Shown in pieces: positions 16,778 through 25,600 of a stretch of DNA of 64,000 nt. Numbering within the stretch: position 1 is the stretch's first letter; every line of letters begins with the position of its first letter. The stretch is from Lachnospiraceae bacterium C10 (GTDB taxonomy: Bacteria > Bacillota > Clostridia > Lachnospirales > Lachnospiraceae): contig FMTN01000012.1 in assembly GCA_900100095.1 (NCBI GenBank), positions 1-64,000 of the forward strand, read 5' to 3'. Position numbers and translations under genes: made by a program. Under the pieces are notes generated by a model, which saw only the letters and a program-made list of their open reading frames with translations, was not told the DNA's origin and did no database searches.

Positions 16778-18799
16778 ATGTTGAAGCTGATACGAAAGAT
16801 CATACTTATAGTAGCAGGTGCTGTTGTGCTGTCCGGTGTGCTGGGCTTCGTTGTTAAGACCAGCATGAATCTCATAACAGACCTCGGAACAAAAAAGGGA
16901 TTGCAGGTGGATGCTTCGATTCTGCTTCAACCGACAACCTGGGGAATCGGAGCGCTGGCTGTGCTTCTCATCGGTATCATTTACCTGCTTTCCGGCAACA
17001 ACCTGGATGATGTTTTTGGACATGGAAAAGGGCTGCTCGGGAAAAAAGGCAAGGTGGATGTGGTAGAAGGTTCCCTGGAAAACAGCCGCTTTCTGACGGA
17101 TAAGGAAAGAGACCGTTATTTTCCGGGACATGACTATACGGAACTTGCAAAGCTGACCGGACCGAAAAATGACGGAATTCCGGTTCGCGCCGTATTGGAT
17201 AAGAAGAAAAATCTGCAGATTAATTTCTTGAACGGAGCCCACTCTCTGATCATCGGTGCTACCGGTTCCGGTAAGACGACGACATTTATCAATCCGATGA
17301 TTCAGCTCTTAGGAGCCACCGGTTGTGGAAGTTCCATGATTATGACAGATCCGAAAGGAGAGCTGTTTTCTCTGCATTCCAAGTTTTTGACGGAGCGGGG
17401 ATATAAGGTTTTACTGCTGGATCTTCGTGATACCTACAGTTCCTCAAGATGGAACCCTTTGGGCGGGATCTACGACATGTATCAGGAATATATAGCGGCA
17501 GGCAAAGGAATTATAGCCCACCGGGATTCTATGGAAGACTATCCCGATCTTGAAAAAGTGGACGGAGTTGCAGAAGAAGGAGCCTTGTGGTGTGAGTGGA
17601 AGGGCAAAGCCTATGCTGACACCAGGCGCTGTCAGAATGAAGTGGCCGTTGCCCGTCAGAAGATCTATGACGAGATGTACGAGGATCTAAACGATCTGAT
17701 TTCGGTTATCTGTCCGATTGAGAATGAAAAGGATCCGGTATGGGAAAAAGGTGCCAGATCCATCATCATGTCCACCTGTCTGGCGATGCTTGAAGACAGT
17801 GAAGATGAGAGACTGGGAATGACCAAGGATAAATTCAATTTCTTCAATTTGAATAAGATCCTGACCAACAGTGAGAACGAATTTGCAGCATTAAAGGATT
17901 ACTTTGAAGGACGAAGTAAGCTGTCCCAGGCCTACACTCTTTCAAGGCAGGTGCTTTCCGCTGCAGAGTCAACCCTCTCCAGTTATATGTCCATCACCTT
18001 TGACAAGTTGAATATGTTCAACGATCAGGGACTTTGTGGACTGACATCGGCAACAGATGTGGACGCTGCCTCCTTTGCCAAGGAGCCGACGGCACTTTTT
18101 ATGAAAATTCCGGATGAGAAGGATACCAGACACGGCCTTGCAGCAGTTTTTATCCTGTGCATGTATAAGGCATTGATTAAAGTGGCATCTGCAACGGAGG
18201 AACTGACCCTTCCAAGAAATGTATATTTCATTCTCGATGAGTTCGGTAATATGCCGAAGATTGAGAAATTTGACAAGATGATCACAGTAGGACGATCTCG
18301 TAAAATCTGGTTCAACATGGTGGTGCAGTCATACTCACAGCTGAGTAATGTATATGGCAATGAAGTGGCGGATATTGTAAAGAGTAACTGTGGAATGAAG
18401 ATGTTCATCGGTTCGAACGATATCGGAACCTGTGAGGAGTTCAGTAAGCTCTGCGGTAATATGACCGTTCGTACCACCTCCACATCCTCAAGTATTGGAG
18501 GCAAGACCGGCGATATGAACCTGTCGTCCCAGACTCAGGTACGACCGCTGATTTACCCGTCTGAGCTTCAGATGCTGAATAATAAGGAATCCACAGGAAA
18601 TGCCATTATTGTTACCTTTGGTAATTTCCCGCTTAAAACAAAATACACGCCAAGTTATCTTTGTCCGCTGTATAAAATGGGACAGATGGATCTGGGTGAG
18701 ATTCAAAGTAATATGTTCCTTGCGGATGAAGTCTTCTATGACATTGAAGAGAGAAACGACACGGTTCTTGGAAAGGCAGAGGCAAGTCCTGCGACCTGA
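16778..18799 (+). CDS. VirD4/TraG-type T4SS coupling ATPase
   Basis: 673 aa from ATG 16778 (AGGAG upstream). Two N-terminal membrane helices (about 5-27 and 55-72). Walker A is GATGSGKT at 160-167, followed by MTDPKGELF. Walker B is Asp487-Glu488 in FILDEFGN, and GRSRKIWFNMVVQSYSQL matches the VirD4 sensor region. Coupling proteins pick substrates and feed them to the secretion channel. Here no relaxase accompanies it, so the substrate is probably protein. About 90 residues (240-330) between the motifs are rich in acidic and Trp residues and may be a substrate-binding insertion. Confidence 0.92.
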   Translation: MLKLIRKIILIVAGAVVLSGVLGFVVKTSMNLITDLGTKKGLQVDASILLQPTTWGIGALAVLLIGIIYLLSGNNLDDVFGHGKGLLGKKGKVDVVEGSLENSRFLTDKERDRYFPGHDYTELAKLTGPKNDGIPVRAVLDKKKNLQINFLNGAHSLIIGATGSGKTTTFINPMIQLLGATGCGSSMIMTDPKGELFSLHSKFLTERGYKVLLLDLRDTYSSSRWNPLGGIYDMYQEYIAAGKGIIAHRDSMEDYPDLEKVDGVAEEGALWCEWKGKAYADTRRCQNEVAVARQKIYDEMYEDLNDLISVICPIENEKDPVWEKGARSIIMSTCLAMLEDSEDERLGMTKDKFNFFNLNKILTNSENEFAALKDYFEGRSKLSQAYTLSRQVLSAAESTLSSYMSITFDKLNMFNDQGLCGLTSATDVDAASFAKEPTALFMKIPDEKDTRHGLAAVFILCMYKALIKVASATEELTLPRNVYFILDEFGNMPKIEKFDKMITVGRSRKIWFNMVVQSYSQLSNVYGNEVADIVKSNCGMKMFIGSNDIGTCEEFSKLCGNMTVRTTSTSSSIGGKTGDMNLSSQTQVRPLIYPSELQMLNNKESTGNAIIVTFGNFPLKTKYTPSYLCPLYKMGQMDLGEIQSNMFLADEVFYDIEERNDTVLGKAEASPAT

Positions 18800-18831
18800 A
18801 CCGTAAGCAGGATACGAACAGGAGATGGGAA

Positions 18832-19893
18832 ATGATGAGCAATGTAGCAAAGGTTCCTGCTGTTTTGTTTATTGCAACAGCTCTTATGGTCGTGCCGGAT
18901 CTGTCTTATGGCTGTGGAAATGTAGCCATGGCAGCAGAGATGCAGGTGCCGGAGTCGGAAACAACGTTACAGGAAGAACAGCAGGATGAGCAGCACGATG
19001 TGGCGGAGGATTACCGGTATACGGGACCGGTGGATATGAATACCGGCGAACCGGTTGAGAATACGGAGAATGGCATAAATGTCGGTACAGCGGTGGTCAA
19101 TCTTCCGGATGGAGGAAGTTATAACCGTACCGATCATTCCTTTGTCTATACGGTATCGGGGCAGTCACTGTCCCTGCATTCCTCCATTGCGAATAACATC
19201 ATCACAACAGAGCCGGTAAGTCTTAAGGCGGATGACGGCCTGGATGTTGTACTTTATAAGAATGCCAAGCCGCAGAATGATGTGGATCTGTCCGAAATAA
19301 CGCTGCCCGGAACCTATACCGTGGTAGCCAAGGGAAAAGAGACCGACCATCAGATTCTGACCTTTACCATTGTTACCCCGGTCACAGGGGCCATTGACAG
19401 GTACAAGTTGCCGTATGGATTTGTGGTGACCGGAGTTGTTTACAATGATAAGGCCGTTCAGAATCCCGATCCGGGGACAGTGGATCTGACACAGGAGGGA
19501 ACTTACCACATCAGTTACAGTTGTCTGGCAACACAGGTATCCTATGAGCTGCAACTTGAGGTGGATCATACGAAACCACAATTTAAACTAGAGGGAGTAA
19601 AAAAGGGATTGGCCCGTGGCCCTGTCAGCATTATCAACGTGGCAGAGGATGAGACGGTAAGCGTCACATCCGGTGACAACGAGGTGAAGATCGGAAATGA
19701 TCTGGTGCTCCGGAATGTGGGTCGTTACAAGGTAACGGTCACAGATAAGGCAGGGAACACAAAATCGGAAAGTTTTACCATAAGGATGTATTTGAATTAT
19801 CAGGGAATTATTTTTTTCTTGCTGTCTTTTGGAATAATTGCAGCAACAGTTGCATATATGGTTGTTTCAAGAAAAAAGTTGAGGATAAGGTAA
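18832..19893 (+). CDS. Secreted, C-terminally membrane-anchored protein with Ig-like folds
   Basis: 353 aa. The N-terminal hydrophobic segment ends near AMAAE (residue about 34), a Sec signal. The body is beta-rich and low in Cys, with LPGTYTVVAKGKE, EGTYHISYSC and VGRYKVTVTDKAGNT, the closing strands of Ig-like bacterial domains. A transmembrane helix at about 325-347 is followed by a basic end (RKKLRIR), a stop-transfer anchor. It would face outward at the cell surface. It lies two bases from the VirB6-like gene, which suggests coupled translation and a place in the same envelope complex. Confidence 0.65.
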   Translation: MMSNVAKVPAVLFIATALMVVPDLSYGCGNVAMAAEMQVPESETTLQEEQQDEQHDVAEDYRYTGPVDMNTGEPVENTENGINVGTAVVNLPDGGSYNRTDHSFVYTVSGQSLSLHSSIANNIITTEPVSLKADDGLDVVLYKNAKPQNDVDLSEITLPGTYTVVAKGKETDHQILTFTIVTPVTGAIDRYKLPYGFVVTGVVYNDKAVQNPDPGTVDLTQEGTYHISYSCLATQVSYELQLEVDHTKPQFKLEGVKKGLARGPVSIINVAEDETVSVTSGDNEVKIGNDLVLRNVGRYKVTVTDKAGNTKSESFTIRMYLNYQGIIFFLLSFGIIAATVAYMVVSRKKLRIR

Positions 19894-19894
19894 T

Positions 19895-22612
19895 ATGTTT
19901 GATTGGTTAATGGACAGTATTGATGGTCTGATGCAGACCATCGGGGATTATTTCCTCTATAATTTTATCTTCAAAGCCTTCTACTATCTGGAGATTGCGC
20001 TGTGCTATGTCCTGAGTTGGCTGGAAGAAGTATACAAGACCTTTACCGGTATGTCCGATGTGACCTACGACGGTAGTCAGATGTCGCTTTTTAATGTATT
20101 TATGCAGAACAAAGCGGTGAACGGTGTATTTCTTGGAATGGCAGCCATTGGCATTGTGTTTGCTTTTATCTCTGCCATCATTCAGGTGACCCGCAAGGCC
20201 CTGGATATTGATGATAAGGTGAAGCCATCCCATGGACAGATTCTGGGAAATTTATTCCGGTGCATTCTGATTATCATTTCCATGAACCTGTCGGTTACGA
20301 TCGTTGTAACGTTTTTGGATACGCTGATGGATTCTCTGGATTATACCTTTGATAATGCCTATGAGCTGGGAAAAGGACCTTCGGAGCATTACTTCACAAA
20401 CGAAGAGTTCGCAGCCATGGGAAGAATCTTCAACACCATTGGAAACTACTCTTTGAATCCTTCCTACAAGAACCGTTACAGCATTAATGCCTGCTACAAC
20501 GAGATACGCAGTGATCTTCAGTATCTTGGGAACCGTAAAATATTTACCTTCTATTATGAGACCCTGGACGAGGACGGAAATGTTGTTCCTACCTGGCAGT
20601 CGGTGATTTCAAATATTGCCAACGCAGCGGATTATACGGTGGAGCAGCCCGTGGATGTCTATAACGAAGGTATCGCCAATGCCCTGTCGGATGCCATGAC
20701 GATCATTAAGTCGGATGCCAATATCGAGGCATTGGATTATTATCACAGATTAAGTTATAAAGCAGATGAGGATATCGGATTTGACCGCATCGTATTCGTA
20801 TCGGCAACCATGGGTTTTGCGAGGACAGCCGGAGCGAAGAACAATCAGTACAATATCAGACCTTCCATGGATGATGCGGTACGTGATCCTTACTACCGTG
20901 GAGCAAAGGATATATACAATATCGACCAGGTAAATCAGGATTTTGATATCAGTATTTTCAAGACAAACTACCTGGTGGCCTATATCCTGACCATCCTGTT
21001 GATCTACAATATGGGACTTATCATTTTGACCGCTGTGGCGCGAATCTTCAATATGATATTCCTGTATGTTATATCACCACCGATTATCGGATTGATGCCG
21101 TTGGATGACGGAGGTAAATTTAAGCAGTGGATGACCGCCTTCATTGTTCAGGCCTTCTCCATTTTTGCAACCATTATATCCATGCGGCTGTATCTGATTT
21201 TTGTACCGATTATATTAAGCCCATCCTTTGTATTCCATGAGAATGTACTGTTCGACATGATTGGTAAGCTGTTACTTCTGTATGGAGGCATGGAGGCCGT
21301 TGGAAAAGCCAATGGAATCCTTACCGGTATTCTTGCAGATCAGGCCGGAATGCAGTCCATCCAGGCCGGCGATATGAAAGGTTCTCTTGGAAAACTTGCC
21401 GGTGGTGTGGCAGCAGCTGCAGCAGGCGCCTGGTCTATGGGTAAGTCAGCCGTCGGTGCTGTTGCATCCGGAGCAAAGGGCGTAGGAGGAGCAGCATCCT
21501 CCCTTGCAGGAAAAGGACTCGAAGCTATGACAGGTTCCGGAGATTCCGGTGGAGCCGGAAGTGATCTGCCGGAGAATGCAAGAGGAGAAAACAAGTCGGA
21601 TTCCAAGAATCTGCCGGAGGCAAAGAACGGATCCAAGGGTCCGAATTCCCCTGGTGCAGGAAACAAGCAGGGCGGAGCCGGAGGAACCAAAACACCGCCG
21701 CCTAAGCGATCGGGCAGCGGTAAATCCACACCGGACAGCCAGAGAGGCCTGGGCGAGAAGACGGCAGGAGAAAAGGCGGCTGATATCTTAAAGTCCGCAC
21801 CGGGAGCTGTCGGAGGCGCTCTGGATAGTGCCGCAGAAGCCGGTAAGGATGCCGTGGAAGGTGCAGGAAGCTTTATTGCAGATTCCTTCAGATTTGTATC
21901 GGGAGACAGCTGGCCGCAAGGTAGCGGATCCGGCAATTCCTCTTCCGAGCAAAAGGAACTGAATGACAGGGATGAGGATGAAGATGAGATCCTTCCGGAT
22001 TCCATGGGACAGGATTTTGACGGTGAGTCCGATGGAGCAGGAGAAGGAGAAGCCGGAGGCGGAAATGATGCGCCGCCGCCATCGGCAGCAGGAGCAGGTA
22101 ATGCAGGAAGCACAGGAAGTGCACCGCCGCCACCGGCAGCAGGAACAGGTAATGCAGGTAGCACAGGAAGTGCACCGCCGCCGGCAGGAAGTGCGGGCAG
22201 TAGAGGAAGTGCACCGCCGCCACCGGCAGCAGGCGCAGGTAATGCAGGTAGCGCAGGAAGCGCACCGCCGCCATCGGCAGCAGGCACAGGAAATGCAGGA
22301 AGCACAAGAACTGCGCCGCCGCCATCGGCAGCAGGAACAGGTAATGCAGGTAGCACAGGAAGTGCACCGCCGCCATTGGCAGCAGGAACAGGTAATGCAG
22401 GTAGCACAGGAAGTGCACCGCCGCCATCGGCAGCAGGCACAGGTGATGCAGGTAGCGCAGGAAGCGCACCGCCGCCGGACAGCCAGCGGACGCAAGGCAG
22501 TGAGCAGAGTAACATTGGAAACATAGCAGGCGATGTAGGGGGATTGGACACGCTCGAGGACATAGACACATCTCACAGCATAAATGGTGATGATGAAGAC
22601 GATTATGATTAA
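19895..22612 (+). CDS. VirB6/TrbL-like membrane channel protein with proline-rich repeat tail
   Basis: 905 aa from ATG 19895. At least six hydrophobic helices lie in the first 480 residues: one pair around 15-40, a pair around 70-145, and a block at 360-480 (YLVAYILTILLIYN, LYVISPPIIGLMPL, FSIFATIISMRLYLI). The order and the Ala/Gly-rich stretch after the last helix are typical of Gram-positive VirB6-like conjugation proteins, which form the inner-membrane part of the channel. Residues 490-720 are Gly/Ser/Ala-rich, and 727-858 are eight 17-residue repeats (PPPSAAGTGNAGSTGSA type). The last 45 residues are acidic. It is longer than most VirB6 homologues because of the tail. Confidence 0.8.
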   Translation: MFDWLMDSIDGLMQTIGDYFLYNFIFKAFYYLEIALCYVLSWLEEVYKTFTGMSDVTYDGSQMSLFNVFMQNKAVNGVFLGMAAIGIVFAFISAIIQVTRKALDIDDKVKPSHGQILGNLFRCILIIISMNLSVTIVVTFLDTLMDSLDYTFDNAYELGKGPSEHYFTNEEFAAMGRIFNTIGNYSLNPSYKNRYSINACYNEIRSDLQYLGNRKIFTFYYETLDEDGNVVPTWQSVISNIANAADYTVEQPVDVYNEGIANALSDAMTIIKSDANIEALDYYHRLSYKADEDIGFDRIVFVSATMGFARTAGAKNNQYNIRPSMDDAVRDPYYRGAKDIYNIDQVNQDFDISIFKTNYLVAYILTILLIYNMGLIILTAVARIFNMIFLYVISPPIIGLMPLDDGGKFKQWMTAFIVQAFSIFATIISMRLYLIFVPIILSPSFVFHENVLFDMIGKLLLLYGGMEAVGKANGILTGILADQAGMQSIQAGDMKGSLGKLAGGVAAAAAGAWSMGKSAVGAVASGAKGVGGAASSLAGKGLEAMTGSGDSGGAGSDLPENARGENKSDSKNLPEAKNGSKGPNSPGAGNKQGGAGGTKTPPPKRSGSGKSTPDSQRGLGEKTAGEKAADILKSAPGAVGGALDSAAEAGKDAVEGAGSFIADSFRFVSGDSWPQGSGSGNSSSEQKELNDRDEDEDEILPDSMGQDFDGESDGAGEGEAGGGNDAPPPSAAGAGNAGSTGSAPPPPAAGTGNAGSTGSAPPPAGSAGSRGSAPPPPAAGAGNAGSAGSAPPPSAAGTGNAGSTRTAPPPSAAGTGNAGSTGSAPPPLAAGTGNAGSTGSAPPPSAAGTGDAGSAGSAPPPDSQRTQGSEQSNIGNIAGDVGGLDTLEDIDTSHSINGDDEDDYD
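22073..22468 (+). repeat. 51-bp tandem repeat, eight units, in the VirB6-like gene
   Basis: Eight in-frame units of 51 bp (one shortened by 12 bp) encoding PPPxAAGxGNAGSxGSA. Units differ by few bases, so copy number could vary by slippage or unequal recombination without shifting the frame. The repeat also creates long open frames on the opposite strand, which are shadows. Confidence 0.9.
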
Positions 22613-22636
22613 GATTTAATCACAAGAGGTAGTGCT

Positions 22637-25600
22637 ATGAAGAAGCTTTGGTTAGAAATCTTAAAAAAGGCGGCCGTGATGACGCTGGCGGGATCTGTCT
22701 TTCTGACAGCCCTGCCAGTCTGGGCGACGGAAGTGCCGGAGGATTCGGAACAGACAGAGTCTTCTCCGGAGACGGATGAGCAGGAGGATGCCCAGTCGGA
22801 GACAGAGTCGGATATGGCCTTTCATGCCTGGAAAAATCAGACCATAGCGGGAGGAGAAGAGCCTACCCTGCCGGCCCTTTCGCCGAAAGACTTTACGAAG
22901 AATTACAATTCAGGCAAGAAGGCAGAGGACAATCTCTATACCCTGACTGTCTCCACCGGATTGAAGGCGGCGAAGGGCGCTGTGCGCTATATTGTGATCA
23001 AATACCGGACCAAGGACGGCCGGGATGAGTCCGAGTACATCCTCATGACAGATAATCCTCTTAGTCAAAGCTATCAGTATCTTAAGGACAAAGGGGAAGA
23101 GAATCAGGAGTTAAAGCAGCGGCATAACAACCTGGCCCAGCTGAACTATACCGTGAAAGAACCAACGACCCCGGAGCCTTTGGAGTCATGGTCCGTGGAG
23201 GAATTCCTTTTTAAAACGGAAGGCGAGATTTCGGAGGTTAAGGACATCCAGATTTTTATGAAGGGTGGCACCTCCTGGTCCGTTCAGGGACTTTCGGTCA
23301 GCAGGGTCACGAAGGTATCCGGTTACGGGGAATACGGTTTTTATTCCGGAAAATACTTCTTTGGACTGAACAAGAAAACCATCTGCCGGATGAAGATCAA
23401 GAGTGGAAGCGCTCTGACCCTGTCCCCTCCATCCGGAGCAGACCAGAGGTACAAGCTGGCAGGAGGATCCTCCGCCTACTTTTCCATGGAGCAGGTCAAA
23501 GGCAAGGAAGAAGTGGCTTCGCCTTTCCTGGATCTGTATACCTTCCGACTGGATTTTGCAGATAACAAAGACGGTGGAATCGAGAGCTATCTGACTTCCA
23601 ATGCACAGCAGGGGAAGTACATACCGAGCGGATTCACAGAGCATCTGGCTCTTTACCTGGAATACAAAGACCGGAACGGCTGGACACGAAACGTAACCAT
23701 GCCGGTGATGCTGTCCGCCATGGGACAGTATCTGGAGGCAAAGGATACTGTCCGCACCATTGGTCTTGGACAGCGTGGTGAGACCGTGGCATTTACCGGT
23801 TATCTTCCGGAGTATGCCTCCCTTGTTTCCTCGAAGCTTCTGGTGGGAAAGGCAGCAAGAGACGGCATTGCCGCCAGCGGAGGATTAAAAGTCAAAAAGG
23901 CAGGCATGGACAAAAGCCTGGATGCCGATGCGGTTTCGCTGGCAGGACTTTCCATATACAAAGGCACCTGCCGGATCTCGAATACAGAGGATGTGGTAGA
24001 TGCAGAACGGGATAATGCAAAACTTTTAAGTTATACAACAGCCTACAGCTTCTCGGAAAATGCTCCTATGTATTATTACACCACCACGACAGAGGAAGGA
24101 TGGCAGATTAAGCCGGGATCACAGAGCAAGCTGACCTTAAAGGAATATCAGCCGGGAAATCCTCTGGTGGCGACGAAGGCGGGCTATAACATTCTGGTGC
24201 GCCTGAGAACCAACGATGAGAACACCGCATCGGGAACGACGGCGGACATCAGGTTTAAGCTTCATTACTATGACCAGTATGGAAAGAAGCAGGTGGTACC
24301 TTTCAAGAGTGTTAAGGAACTCTGTAACGAATATATGGGATACTGGCCGTCCGGTTCGAATACCAAGGACAATTTCCCTTATTCCTATGGAATGTATCCG
24401 GGAAATTATGTCGAGTTTGCCATGGAAGTGCCGAGTATCATTTCCGTAAGTGATATAGAGATAGCGCTGGCAGAGACCAGTGACGAATATATTCTCGGAG
24501 GCATCAACGTATTGGCAGCGGAAAATTTCGGCAGACGGCGTATTTACAGGCAGGATGTTACAGGAAATGGCAGCAGCAGTAACTTTAGGATGATGCGAAG
24601 CTGTGACTGTGTGGATCTGGATGGTTTTCCGGTGAACTTCTCAACACCGAGAGTCATCAGTGGTGGAGAAGTGGCTCTGTACGAATTCGGCGGAGAAGGC
24701 GGAAGTGCCTTAAGGCTGGTGGAGACCGATGACTATCCAAACATGCGTTATTCCATGACCTATGAACAGACCAAGGAGAACCTGGGATTCGGTAAGGCCC
24801 GTAAATCCTATGAGGTGGGCGTCAAAGTAGCGGATAATTCCGAGAAGATGGATGATAACGGGGATTCCGGATCGGTCAACCGGTTCTATTTCCAGCTTCA
24901 GTTCAAGAATGGAAATTCAGGCTTTGTCCTTGCGAACCAGCAGATGTCCTCCGACGGTTTCAGAGCCGGATATACAGAATTTTTCAATATATCCGTCAAC
25001 CATAACTACGGGGATCTTCGCAGTGTAAGGATCATACCGGAGGATACACAGAGCGATAACAATGTTTTCGATAAATTAAACATCGAATACATTACGGTAA
25101 CAGAGAACATGGGTGGCGAAAGCACCCAGTACACCATAGACAATGTGGGCTGGATCGGAATCGATTATCACGATGAGGCGGAAGCCGTTTCCATCCGTGG
25201 AAGATCCGGCAGATCCGTGGGAGAATTGTCCAGCCGTTTTACGGTGGCTTCCAAGCGGAAGGTGGTAAGTCTTGCCTGTGAATTAAGTACACTTCCGAGT
25301 AAGATTCAGCCGGAGGCAAGCGTAGCCTGTGAGCTGACCTATATTGATATCAACGGACAGCCTCAGACCACCAGCTTCGATGTGGTGAGCAGGATGGCGG
25401 ACTACATGAAGAAAAAGGCAAAAAGCTACGAGGGTTCCACAAGTGGTACCGATGCAAAATACTACCAGAATATGACTTCCATATCTGACCCGCAGTGGAT
25501 GCTTCGTCCGTCGCATACCGACCGTTTTATTCTTCCGGCCATTGCGAATGTCAAGAGCATCAAAACGATGAAGCTGATTGCGGTAAACCGTGGAGAAGGA

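Noticed and set aside
22073-22468. CRISPR-like regular repeat
   Set aside because: Units are contiguous and in frame with no spacers; it is a protein-coding tandem repeat.
21340-22569. 409-aa minus-strand ORF (and other long antisense frames here)
   Set aside because: It is the shadow of the GC-rich, 3-bp-periodic repeat in the VirB6-like gene; low-complexity, no start signals.
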